In this document: in pieces, positions 27,115-35,640 of the stretch
Position numbering within the stretch: position 1 is the stretch's first letter
Layout of the letters: each line of letters begins with the position of its first letter
Source: Pseudomonas lundensis
Lineage (GTDB): Bacteria > Pseudomonadota > Gammaproteobacteria > Pseudomonadales > Pseudomonadaceae
NCBI RefSeq assembly: GCF_001042985.1
Contig: NZ_JYKY01000002.1
Coordinates: forward strand, 220,785-284,784
Direction of reading: 5' to 3'
Length of the DNA: 64,000 nucleotides
Translations under genes and position numbers: made by a program
The notes under the pieces: model-generated
What the model saw: the letters and a program-made list of their open reading frames with translations, nothing else
Databases searched by the model: none
What the model was told of the DNA's origin: nothing

Positions 27115-27810
27115 ATGGATTTTTCAGTGATTGGCGACAACCTGTCGTATTTCCTGCTCGGGGCTTATCCCGACGGGCCGCTGGGCGGCGCCGCACTCAC
27201 GTTGGTGTTGAGTGTGTTGTCCGGTGTGATTTCCGCACTGTTGGGGCTGTTGCTCGGGGTCGCGCTGGTGATGATGCGCGGGTGGGGCCGCTGGGTGTTA
27301 CTGGCCGTACTGGGGTTTCTGCGTGCCATTCCCGTGGTAATGCTGATTTTCTGGAGCTACTTTCTGCTGCCCGTCCTGTTCAAGGTGGACGTGCCTGCGC
27401 TGGCGACCGTGGTGTGTGCGCTGTCGTTGATCGGCGGCGCCTATCTGGCGCATTCGGTGCATGCCGGTATCAGCAGTTTGCCGCCCGGACAATGGGCGGC
27501 GGGCAAGGCGCTGGGCCTGAGCAGTTGGCAGGTGCTGCGCTTGATTATCTTGCCGCAAGCCCTGCCGATGATGCTGCCGTCCTTTCTTAACCAATGGATC
27601 TCGCTGATCAAGGACACCTCGTTGGCGTATGTGATCGGCGTGGGGGAACTGTCATTTGTGGCCACTCAGGTCAGCAATCGGGTGATGGTCCACCCGACTG
27701 AGATTTTCCTGTTTATCGCCTTGGTCTACTTCGTGCTGTGCAGCAGCCTGGACTGGCTGGCGCAGCGCTGGGTCAAGCCCGCCATTCGCTCGCACGCCGC
27801 AGCGAAATAA
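27115..27810 (+). CDS. Amino-acid ABC transporter permease (second)
   Basis: 231-residue partner permease: LGFLRAIPVVMLIFWSYF and GISSLPPGQWAAGKALGLSSWQVLRLIILPQALPMM (EAA loop). It pairs with the preceding permease. No ATP-binding subunit follows: a strong hairpin and then a remnant of another strand come next. The system must therefore borrow an ATPase encoded elsewhere, or it is incomplete. Confidence 0.9.
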   Translation: MDFSVIGDNLSYFLLGAYPDGPLGGAALTLVLSVLSGVISALLGLLLGVALVMMRGWGRWVLLAVLGFLRAIPVVMLIFWSYFLLPVLFKVDVPALATVVCALSLIGGAYLAHSVHAGISSLPPGQWAAGKALGLSSWQVLRLIILPQALPMMLPSFLNQWISLIKDTSLAYVIGVGELSFVATQVSNRVMVHPTEIFLFIALVYFVLCSSLDWLAQRWVKPAIRSHAAAK

Positions 27811-27851
27811 CGGGCCGTTGTCCACACTCACTCTTTAATGATCAGGCATCT

Positions 27852-27884
27852 TGCGCCCCTCTCAACTGAAATGAGCGGGGCGCA
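27852..27884. terminator. Terminator of the ABC operon / RHS fragment
   Basis: TGCGCCCC-t-CTCA / TGAG-c-GGGGCGCA, a 12-bp stem with one mismatch, between the convergent permease and RHS genes. It reaches right up to the RHS stop codon. Confidence 0.7.
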
Positions 27885-29456
27885 TCAGCCATTTCTGATG
27901 TGCATGACCCGACTCTCTACACCGTCTAAAAAACTATCTAGCGGTAGTTTTTGGTCTGCTTCTGCTGAGCAGCCCCGAGGAAAAATAGTTTCCAGCCCTG
28001 ATTGCCAATTATTCAGATAACTCAAGCCGGACTGAAAATCATCACTGTTCCAGATTTCCACGGCTTTATCGTAGTGTTTATGGCCTGACTTCACGGCTGT
28101 GAAGCCATATCGAATGTAATCAATACCATCTTTAACGTTGGAAACAGTTTGAAGTCGCGCATGAAGTTTTCTCAGGTTTTTAGCACATCCATTGGCGCGC
28201 AGTAATGAACTGGCATTTGACATCGGCCTTAACGCCGTTGGGACTTTGGCTCCCGACCAGGTTGATTGTGCAGAGGCCGCGTTTGCGACACGGTTAATCG
28301 TTTTTTCCAGCGCTTTACTGAGACCTTTGTTAGCGAGTTTACCGAAGGCCCAATTGCCCCCTGAAACTATTCCAAACGCAACACTTGCGTAGGCGAACAC
28401 TTGGGTCACTGTGGAATCAGGCGCCAACTCGTCCAGCACAGCCGACGTGATCGAGATCGCCGTTGAAACGACGTCATAGACCAGGCTGATAATGGACGTT
28501 AATGAAAGCGCGACAGTGGGGGCAGCCGCGCCAAATGTAAAGACAGTCAACGCTAAGGTCGCGACTGACAAACCAATCGCTACCCCCATTCTCACGCCTT
28601 GGTAAGCGGTGATATGCCCCGTTGGGTCACGGTAATTAATCGGATCTCCCAAACAATACGCATAAGGGTTGAGCCCGCCCCCGTCAAACACACTCAAACT
28701 GTCCGGGGAGTGAAAGCGCATGAGCAGCGGGTTATAAGCACGGTACCCATTACCCAGTAAATAGCACCCGGTATACGGATCGGGTAATTCACCGTTGAAA
28801 CCCAACAATGAACTCATGCCATCATCAAGGGGCCGACCGCCATACGGCGTATAGGCAACACGCGCTTGCCCTTTCCTGGAAGTGGCCTGGATCACGCTGC
28901 CTTGACTGTCAGTACTCAGCAACACACATTCGGTATCGTCTTTTTGGGCCAGCGCGTGAGCCCCATAACGGATGTAACTGCGACGGTGTTCCCCTTCAAG
29001 CTCATTAATCAAAGAACCGTCATGATAAAAAAACGCCTTGGTCACCCCTTCTGCCGATGTGCTGCTTTGCAATGTATCCGAGGGGGTATAGCGATATTCA
29101 ACCAGCATGGAGGAGTCGGATGCGCCGTCGACTGCAACCCCATATAAACACCCCAGCTCATCATAGTTAAGTACGCGACCCCGCTCGTCAGTCCGTTGAT
29201 TGCCATCGGCATCGTATTCAAATTGAATGCGTTGTGGGCTGTAGTCTGGATGGCTGTGCGTCACCGAACTTAACTGCGTACGGTCAACATAATCGTAGTG
29301 AAACGTGGTGATATTTTCACCGCCAATAAAGTGCGTTGTCAGGGTAAGAATATTATCCAGCTCGTCATGTTCATAAAACTGGGAAACTATTGTTTTCCCC
29401 CACGCATCCACCGGTGCTTGAGGTCCGCTGCACGCATACCGATTCAATATCTGCAA
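27885..29456 (-). pseudogene. RHS-repeat toxin, C-terminal fragment (5' part lost)
   Basis: 523 codons of an RHS/YD-repeat protein. YD-type repeats (FEYDADGNQRTDERGRVLNYDELG) run to the RHS core: AYTPYGGRPL ... GYRAYNPLLMRFHSPDSLS ... GLNPYAYCLGDPINYRDPTGH (residues 202-281). The 242-residue tail has a long hydrophobic region (about 290-350) and then a basic, soluble end; its activity is not recognised. RHS proteins deliver such variable tails as toxins. A complete one is over 900 residues, so most of the shell-forming N-terminus is missing: upstream of about 29456 the sequence changes to an IS3 left end. No vgrG, Tc-toxin or obvious immunity gene is beside it. Base composition is AT-richer than the neighbours. 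Confidence 0.8.
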
Positions 29457-29589
29457 CAGAATATCCGCGCTCGATGACTTGCCTGACGGCTTCTGCCTTG
29501 AATTCCGGGGTAAATCGTTGGGTGCTCATAGACTTCCTCCTATGCTCAAAGCATAGGCTGGAGATGTCTACGGTGCCGGGGGCAGTCCA
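29457..29589 (-). mobile_element. IS3-family left-end remnant
   Basis: On the minus strand it begins TGGACTGCCCCCGG (29589 downward), then TAGACATCTCCAGCC, then AGGAGG and the ATG (29529) of a transposase OrfA reading MSTQRFTPEFKAEAVRQVIE, a typical IS3-family N-terminus. Only about 25 codons of OrfA remain before the RHS sequence begins, so everything else of the IS has been deleted. The end sequence is related to the right end of the IS at 63579. Confidence 0.75.
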
Positions 29590-29937
29590 GAACGTTTCAT
29601 TGCGCTCCAGCACATACCGCCAGCCTATCGGATCGCCAGGGTTGAACCTGTCATGTACTAATGGTGTGCCTGTGCCGGACGCCACCAATGTGAGCGTGGA
29701 CAGCGTTTGTTCATCCAGTTCTACTGTCGCGAAGCCTTTATATTTCACACGGATAGACACGCGAACTTTCAACTGTTGCTTACCGTTCGCATACAGCGTT
29801 GTGCCGCCCTCAGGTGCATAAACTTGAAAATCTGTAATGTCTGTCCACGTCACAGCGGCGGGTGTAGGCGCAACATTCTCCTGCACGCCATGCATAGGGG
29901 CGGGGTTATTAAATTCCTGCTCAAACTCTGCGTCCAT
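29590..29937 (-). pseudogene. Truncated unknown gene, N-terminal 116 codons
   Basis: Starts MDAEFEQEFNNPAP with AGGA 7-8 nt upstream. It has a beta-rich stretch with YAPEGGTTLYANGKQQLKVRV and LASGTGTPLVHDRFN-like wording (LVASGTGTPLVHDRFNP). The frame runs on through the IS end to 29371 as a chimera, but homologous sequence should stop at ERNETF, where the IS begins. Family not recognised. Its order before an RHS gene suggests it was the upstream gene of a toxin locus, joined to the RHS remnant by deletion. Confidence 0.55.
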
Positions 29938-30300
29938 TCTAATTCCTGCGCTTTCCTAGAGGTTTAGGGTATTGGTGCAACCCCCCAATGAACGTTAAGC
30001 GCCGTGAAGTCGCTAAATACCAGGGGAGCTGAAAACCAGTCTAGGGCACAAATTACAGCTATAAATTACCGCCCTACAAACCTCATTTTAAAAGCAGAAC
30101 GCAACCGCACTCCGTCAAGTAGCGTTACTCGCTTGAGCAGCTAGAAATAACGGAGACACGTGTAGTTACTTTCTTATTAAATTTAAAATGGAAATATGCA
30201 CTCAGAAAAAAACAGAATCCCCTCTGTTACAGAATAAGTCCTGACGAACAACCGATTAATACTACAGCCGATTGATCTTATCTCGGCCTCGCCTTTTGTA
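29938..30300. other. AT-rich intergenic region
   Basis: About 360 bases with no supported gene. It holds the promoter side of the truncated gene at 29937 and AT-rich sequence around 30150-30290. I see no tRNA or structured RNA in it. Confidence 0.5.
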
Positions 30301-30332
30301 TTAACTCCCTCACAGGGCTGTGGGGGAGTTAA
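30301..30332. terminator. Terminator after the iron operon
   Basis: TTAACTCCC-t-CACAG / CTGTG-g-GGGAGTTAA forms a 14-bp stem with one non-pair. It lies 7 nt after the DUF3325 stop on the minus strand. Confidence 0.65.
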
Positions 30333-30338
30333 TGAGAC

Positions 30339-30674
30339 TTACGCCAGTACCCGAATCAGCACCCACAGCGGGACACATACAAACGCCAGCCACACCGCCA
30401 GACGCGGTCGATAAGGCAATAGCATCAATAAGCCAAATCCGCTCAGTGACAGCATGCCGAACCAGCCGATGGGGCCCATCGCCCAGCCCCAGGCACGCCC
30501 ACAGAAGTAAAAGCTCAGGGCCAGGCTAAACCAACCCGCCCCGCGTAGCAGCCGCCGCAGATGTGCAGACGGGACTGTTTGCCACACCTGTTTGTAATGG
30601 CGCTCCAATCCCTGACACAAGCCGAGCATGCCGATATACGCCAGCGCGAAGCCCGCAAAAAAGTGAGCCACCAT
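30339..30674 (-). CDS. DUF3325 small membrane protein
   Basis: 111 residues, about three or four membrane segments (FFAGFALAYIGMLGLCQGLERHY at the N-terminus). It follows the PepSY protein by one base and is the last gene of the receptor / DUF3649 / PepSY / DUF3325 arrangement, a common iron-associated layout in pseudomonads. The individual role is unknown. Confidence 0.8.
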   Translation of the reverse strand: MVAHFFAGFALAYIGMLGLCQGLERHYKQVWQTVPSAHLRRLLRGAGWFSLALSFYFCGRAWGWAMGPIGWFGMLSLSGFGLLMLLPYRPRLAVWLAFVCVPLWVLIRVLA

Positions 30675-30675
30675 C

Positions 30676-32214
30676 TCAGTTCACCTCGGCCATGGATGCG
30701 GGCTTTTTGCGTGGCGCCCGCTCGACCGCCGGTTGCGCGATTTTCCAGCCTGTCCAGAGCAACAACGCCCCAATCACCATGGCCACCCCTTCAACCCCCA
30801 GACGACTGGGCAATGCCCACGGCGAGTTGACGGTAAGCAGACTCAACAATGGCAACGTCAGGCACATCGTGCCCGCCAGACCCAATTGCTCGCGCCAAGC
30901 CTGCATGCGCGGGCGGAATAAGGCATGCCCCAGGCTCAGGGCCCAGACGCCAAAGAACACATTCAGTTCACCCGCCGCGCGGGCGGCCATGTCTACCGGC
31001 AGCAGGCGATTGGCCCACAGCAGGCTGATGCACGCCAGGCTCAAGCCCGCCATGACGGTCACGTTGAGTGCTTCGACCCCGCGGTAAAGCACTTGGGCCA
31101 CCCGGCTTTCACTGGCGTATTTGCGTCGACGCTTGACGGTAAAGAGCACCAGGCCGCTGGCGATCATGGCACTGCTGATCAGCCCGCAGATGAAGTACAA
31201 CCAGCGCATCGGATAGCCGCCGAACTGGGCGAAATGCATCCCGGAAATAACCCGGTGGGTCAACACACTGGGGCGCATCTCGGTGGGCCCGGACAGTTGC
31301 TCGCCGGTGACGCCGTCAAAACGCATGCCCTGCCCTTTGGCCAGTGCAATCCGGTTGCCCAGCAACGGTCGGATCATGATCTCGGCGTTGCGCTGACCGG
31401 GGTTGGAAATACTCACCCCGCCTAGCGGCCCCATGACCTCGCGCGCCTGCTTCAAGAGCGGCCCCAGCGCTATCAATAGAGCGGGTTCTACGGTGCCCGG
31501 ACGCTGCACTGCAACGGCCGCGGGCGCCGGATTCTGCGCCTTGAAAAACGCCTCACGATTGCCGTCGAACAACGCGTCCATGGCCGCGGGCATGTAAATC
31601 ACCAGGAATATCGCCAGCCCGCTGTAGGTAATCATCAAGTGAAACGGCAGCAGCAACACGGCGCTGGCATTGTGCGCATCCAGCCATGAGCGCTGCCCTT
31701 TGGCGGGGCGGAAGGTGAAGAATTCCTTGAAGAACTTTTTGTGGATCACGATGCCGCTGACCAACGCCGCGAGCATGCCCATGGCCATGGCACCCACCAG
31801 GTAAATGCCAAACATGCCAGGCATGTGCAAGGTGAAATGAAAGAAGAAAAAGAACATGCCGCCTGCGGTATCGCGCACGGGTATGACCTCACCCGTGTTC
31901 GGGTCGAGGGTCACTGACACCCCGTCGCGGCGCCCGCCGGTGGAGGCTTGCAAGGCTGGAGTGCGCTCGCCGGGCAGGCTGATGCCCCACTGTTTGGCAT
32001 CGGCTTTGTGTTCACGTAAATAGTCCAGCGCACGCTCGGCGGCCTGTTCGTCGCTCACGTGATGGGCAGGCAGTTCGGGTTGCATCCAGTTGTCGATTTC
32101 CTGATCGAACACCGCGAGGCTGCCGGTCAGGAAAATCACGAACAACAGCCAGCCGACGATCAGGCCGCCCCAGGTGTGCAACCACGCCATCGATTGGGTC
32201 AAGGTCTGTTTCAT
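30676..32214 (-). CDS. PepSY-associated TM protein (PiuB-like), putative ferric-siderophore reductase
   Basis: About 512 residues with four or more PepSY-type membrane helices: WLHTWGGLIVGWLLFVIFLTGSLAVFDQEIDNW near the start is the first helix and PepSY motif. His pairs within helices (FHFTLHMPG, HKKFFKEFFTFRPAKGQRSWLDAHN) suit haem binding for electron transfer to siderophore-bound iron. ATG at 32214 overlaps the DUF3649 stop (ATGA), favouring it over the longer frame from 32319. Confidence 0.85.
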   Translation of the reverse strand: MKQTLTQSMAWLHTWGGLIVGWLLFVIFLTGSLAVFDQEIDNWMQPELPAHHVSDEQAAERALDYLREHKADAKQWGISLPGERTPALQASTGGRRDGVSVTLDPNTGEVIPVRDTAGGMFFFFFHFTLHMPGMFGIYLVGAMAMGMLAALVSGIVIHKKFFKEFFTFRPAKGQRSWLDAHNASAVLLLPFHLMITYSGLAIFLVIYMPAAMDALFDGNREAFFKAQNPAPAAVAVQRPGTVEPALLIALGPLLKQAREVMGPLGGVSISNPGQRNAEIMIRPLLGNRIALAKGQGMRFDGVTGEQLSGPTEMRPSVLTHRVISGMHFAQFGGYPMRWLYFICGLISSAMIASGLVLFTVKRRRKYASESRVAQVLYRGVEALNVTVMAGLSLACISLLWANRLLPVDMAARAAGELNVFFGVWALSLGHALFRPRMQAWREQLGLAGTMCLTLPLLSLLTVNSPWALPSRLGVEGVAMVIGALLLWTGWKIAQPAVERAPRKKPASMAEVN

Positions 32215-32501
32215 GTCAGTCGCTCCAGCCACTGCGGCCAAAAACCGATGGCCGCCAAAGGCAGCGCCAGCACCGCCCCCATCCACGCCGACCATTGATG
32301 GCGGGCAGCAAAGGCCCATAGGATGGCGAAGGTGTAGATCACAAAAGACAGCAGGCTGGCGACGATCAGGGCGTCCACGTTGTCCAGCGGCAACAGACGC
32401 GCCAGGGCCGCGGTAAAGGCATAGGTGAAAGCATAACCGCCCACCCAGGCCGCCAGTGTTCGAGACAGAATCGGCACCCAGGCCGTTGATGCGAATTTCA
32501 T
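32211..32501 (-). CDS. DUF3649 small membrane protein
   Basis: 96 residues with three hydrophobic segments (LAAWVGGYAFTYAFTAALARLLP ... ASLLSFVIYTFAILWAFA ... AVLALPLAAIGFW). ATG at 32501 has AAGGA just upstream (GAAGGATTGAACGCT). Overlaps the PepSY gene start by 4 nt. Function not known; always beside PepSY reductase-like genes and TonB receptors, so likely an accessory of iron uptake. Confidence 0.8.
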   Translation of the reverse strand: MKFASTAWVPILSRTLAAWVGGYAFTYAFTAALARLLPLDNVDALIVASLLSFVIYTFAILWAFAARHQWSAWMGAVLALPLAAIGFWPQWLERLT

Positions 32502-32602
32502 AGCGTTCAATCCTTCATTCAGCGCCAGCCACGGTTTTGCCAGTGCCAGATGCAACAACGGCGCGGCGCCCGTCGAGACGGGTGTCGCGCCTATAAAGAG
32601 CG

Positions 32603-32623
32603 GCATTGCCCGTAGGGCAATGC
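32603..32623 (-). terminator. Stem-loop between receptor and DUF3649 genes
   Basis: GCATTGCCC-GTA-GGGCAATGC, a perfect 9-bp stem with a 3-nt loop. No strong T-run on the minus strand, so probably a partial terminator separating receptor level from that of the downstream membrane proteins. Confidence 0.5.
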
Positions 32624-32639
32624 ACGGTCAGTCAGGTCA

Positions 32640-34898
32640 TCAGAACGAGGTGGTCACCGAAGCGAAGTAGGCGCGGCCCGCTTCGTTATAAGTTTGTGCG
32701 CCCGCTTCGTCCGAGTTGCCTTTGCGGTACAGCTGCTTGTCGAACAGGTTGTTGATGCCGAGTCGCACGCTGAGGTTTTTGTTGAACTCATACCCGCCGC
32801 TCAGGCCCACCAGACCGTAGGGATCGACGGATTGCTGCACCGACTTGTCGAGTTCTTCGTTGGCCCGGTTATTACGTTTTGGCGCTTCTTGCTTGCCGTA
32901 GTAAGTCCCGCTGACCTGGAACGACAGTTTCTCGGTGGCGTACCAGTCCAGGGTCGTGTTGACCGTGTACTTGGGGATGATGCTCAACGGATCGCCGGTT
33001 TCCTTGTCTTTGCTCTCGATCATGTAGGTCAGGTTGGTGTTCCAGTCCAGATCGTCACGCAGGGTCACGAACAGGTTGCCTTCGATCCCCTGCACGATGG
33101 CTTTACCGCTGTTATCCCATTGGTAAACACGTCGGCCGTTGGGCAAGCGGTAGGCAGCTTCGTTACTGGCGTTGATCTTGTTCTGATAGTCGTTGCGGAA
33201 ATACGTACCGCTGGTACGCCAGGTGCCTTTATCAAACGCCAGACCAATCTCTTTGTTGACGCTGATTTCGGGCTTGAGGTCCGGGTTACCGACCAGGTAG
33301 CAACCGCCGATGTTCACTTCAACCGAGCTGCAACCCGCGCCGCGGCTGTACAGCAGGTAGTTGGGGTTGGACTGGTAAAGGTTCGGGGTTTTGTAGGCCC
33401 GGGCGATGCCGCCCTTGACGCTCAACTCATCGGTGATTTGATGCGATGCGTTCAGGCTCGGGCTCCAGTTGCCACCAAACTCGTTGTGATGATCGAAACG
33501 CACACCCGGCGTGATGATGGTTTTGGCACCTGCCTCGATGTTGTCTTCCACATAAAACGCGTAACTGTTGGCCGTGGACTTGGTTTGCGTGCGGTCCTGC
33601 CCCGCAATGCCCGGTGTACCGTCCGAACCCGGGTCCCAGCTTTGAGGGCGCAACGAACCCGGGTCATTCAGGGATTCGTATAAGTACTCGCCGCCCAGTG
33701 TCAGCACTTGCTCGGTGAATGCGCTCAGCGGCAGGTTGACTTCGCCGGTGGCGCGGGTGTTGCGCAAGCGCGATTCGAAGCGGCCCGCGCTTTCAGACGG
33801 GGCCCCTTCGCCGTAACCGGCCAGGCCTTCGTTCAGGCGGGCGTTGCGGGTCAGGTCGTGGCTCAGCGACGCTTTGGTCGAGCCCCAGTCGAACGAACCA
33901 TTGTGGGTCGCCGAGAAGGTGCTGCGTTGCAGAACGCTGGTTTCCTTGCCGGTCAGGCTGTTTACGAAATCGCCGCCGCTGTTGAGCATGGTGTCGCCGG
34001 CAAAGATGTTGCCCTGGCGGCTGTAACTGGCTTCAAGGTCCAGCGATTGTTCCGGGGTGAACTGCCAGCTGAGCAAGCCGTTGATGTCTTTGTTGCGCAC
34101 GCCTTCGCGACCTGCCACAACGCTGTCCGGCGATGCCTGCGCGGCGGTATTGATGCCCGCATCGTCAGCGTCGGTTTTGTTCGCACCGCCGTAGACGCGA
34201 AACACCAGGTCGTCAGTGATCGGGCCGCTGAGGTTGAAGTTGGTGCGTTTGCTGATGCCTTCGGCGTCGTCTTCCGGCGCCAGGTAGTAGGCGGTCAACA
34301 AACCTTTGAGTGTGTCGGTCGGGCGCTTGGTGATGATGTTCACCACCCCGCCCATGGCCCCCGAGCCATAACGTGCGGCGGCCGGGCCGCGCAGGATTTC
34401 GATGCGTTCGACTTCTTCGGCGGGCACCCAGTTGGTTTCGCCCCGAGTGTCGCGGTCGCCGCTCCAGCCATACCGCACGGCATTGCGCGAGGACGAGGGC
34501 TTGCCGTCGATCAGGATCAGGGTGTTCTCCGGGCCCATGCCGCGCAGGTCGATCTGGCGGTTGTTGCCACGGCTGCCGCTGGTGCTGTTGCCGGTCAGGT
34601 TGACCCCCGGCTCGCGCCGCATGATCTCTGACAAGTCGTTGGCCGGTGGGCGTTTCTTGATGTCTTCGGCGGTGATGATCGATACCCCCGGCGCCTGCTT
34701 CAGCTCTTGCGCGGCGGTGCCCAGAACGCGGGTTTCTTCAAGTTCCAGCGCTTGCAGGGTGCCATCGACCGGCAGGTCCGTCCCTTGGACAGGCACCTCG
34801 TCACGCTCGCGTTCCAGCGCATCGGCCAGCAACGTCGGTGAGGCCAGTGCAGCAATGAAAGCGAGCGAAATCTGACTGCGTTTGAATCGAGACGACAT
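32640..34898 (-). CDS. fepA: FepA-family TonB-dependent ferric-siderophore receptor
   Basis: Outer-membrane receptor for a catecholate siderophore, 752 residues. Signal peptide ends near residue 27 (SPTLLADA). The plug has GVSIITAEDIKKRPPANDLSEIMRREPGVNLTGN and ILRGPAAARYGSGAMGGVVNIITK; the barrel ends YFASVTTSF. The closest wording is that of FepA/PfeA/PirA enterobactin-type receptors, without an STN domain, so regulation is by other factors. MSSRFKRS at 34898 is chosen over the upstream frame extension. Fur-like site upstream. It heads the DUF3649-PepSY-DUF3325 group. Confidence 0.88.
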   Translation of the reverse strand: MSSRFKRSQISLAFIAALASPTLLADALERERDEVPVQGTDLPVDGTLQALELEETRVLGTAAQELKQAPGVSIITAEDIKKRPPANDLSEIMRREPGVNLTGNSTSGSRGNNRQIDLRGMGPENTLILIDGKPSSSRNAVRYGWSGDRDTRGETNWVPAEEVERIEILRGPAAARYGSGAMGGVVNIITKRPTDTLKGLLTAYYLAPEDDAEGISKRTNFNLSGPITDDLVFRVYGGANKTDADDAGINTAAQASPDSVVAGREGVRNKDINGLLSWQFTPEQSLDLEASYSRQGNIFAGDTMLNSGGDFVNSLTGKETSVLQRSTFSATHNGSFDWGSTKASLSHDLTRNARLNEGLAGYGEGAPSESAGRFESRLRNTRATGEVNLPLSAFTEQVLTLGGEYLYESLNDPGSLRPQSWDPGSDGTPGIAGQDRTQTKSTANSYAFYVEDNIEAGAKTIITPGVRFDHHNEFGGNWSPSLNASHQITDELSVKGGIARAYKTPNLYQSNPNYLLYSRGAGCSSVEVNIGGCYLVGNPDLKPEISVNKEIGLAFDKGTWRTSGTYFRNDYQNKINASNEAAYRLPNGRRVYQWDNSGKAIVQGIEGNLFVTLRDDLDWNTNLTYMIESKDKETGDPLSIIPKYTVNTTLDWYATEKLSFQVSGTYYGKQEAPKRNNRANEELDKSVQQSVDPYGLVGLSGGYEFNKNLSVRLGINNLFDKQLYRKGNSDEAGAQTYNEAGRAYFASVTTSF

Positions 34899-35010
34899 GT
34901 CCAGTTGATCCCTTAACAATGGAGTGTGCTCAGCAGGCGCACGACGTGATGCGCCTCCGCGAGGCTCCGAAGGACCCTGCAACGATTGCGCGCCATGGCA
35001 CTGCAAGGGC

Positions 35011-35029
35011 CGCAATAATAATCACTCTC
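35011..35029 (-). promoter_or_regulatory. Fur-like box upstream of the FepA-type receptor
   Basis: CGCAATAATAATCACTCTC matches the 19-bp Fur consensus at 13 positions by eye, and an ATAATCCTCATT-like repeat follows. It lies about 115 nt before the receptor start, consistent with iron repression. Confidence 0.5.
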
Positions 35030-35255
35030 AAATGAGAGTAAAGCGCAAAGGACAATAATCCTCATTCCACAGTTCCGTATTCCGCGTATTTTTCAGCTTT
35101 TTCTTTCAAGAAAAAGATTGCCAAACCCCGGCAACCCTGAGAAAAAAAGCGCCCTTACGCCGCACTCCAGCCCCCTTCACAAATTTGTTACTTATTGTGT
35201 AATTGACTGGCCTTTTGAAAAAATCACCGTCCCGAACACTGCTTGAGAACCTCCA

Positions 35256-35597
35256 ATGACCCCCGAACTGCTCATCACTGACCTGCTCATCGGCGACGGC
35301 AAGACCGCCGTCAAAGGCGCGCTGATTACCACGCACTACACCGGCTGGCTGGAAGACGGCACGGTGTTTGATTCTTCCCACGAACGCGGCAAGCCGTTCC
35401 AGTGCGTGATCGGCACCGGCCGGGTGATCAAGGGTTGGGATATCGGCCTGATGGGGATGCAGGTCGGTGGCAAACGCAAGCTGCAGGTGCCGGCGCATCT
35501 GGCCTATGGTGAAAGAAGCATGGGCGCTCACATCACGCCGAACTCTGACCTCACCTTTGAGATCGAACTGCTACAAGTGCTGACGCGAGACGATTGA
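35256..35597 (+). CDS. FKBP-type peptidyl-prolyl cis-trans isomerase
   Basis: 113-residue cytoplasmic FKBP: HYTGWLEDGTVFDSSHERGKPFQCVIGTGRVIKGWDIGLMGMQVGGKRKLQVPAHLAYGERSMG, with the aromatic binding residues and GWD motif of active FKBPs. Speeds proline isomerisation in folding. Single domain without signal peptide. It is followed 43 nt later by the lipoprotein gene. Confidence 0.92.
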   Translation: MTPELLITDLLIGDGKTAVKGALITTHYTGWLEDGTVFDSSHERGKPFQCVIGTGRVIKGWDIGLMGMQVGGKRKLQVPAHLAYGERSMGAHITPNSDLTFEIELLQVLTRDD

Positions 35598-35640
35598 CGC
35601 GCGCAGTGGACTTTGATGATTTTCCGGGAGTTGCCTGTCA

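Noticed and set aside
27885..29937. Active RHS or type VI secretion locus
   Set aside because: The N-terminal shell region is missing, no vgrG, hcp or immunity gene is adjacent, and an IS remnant interrupts it.
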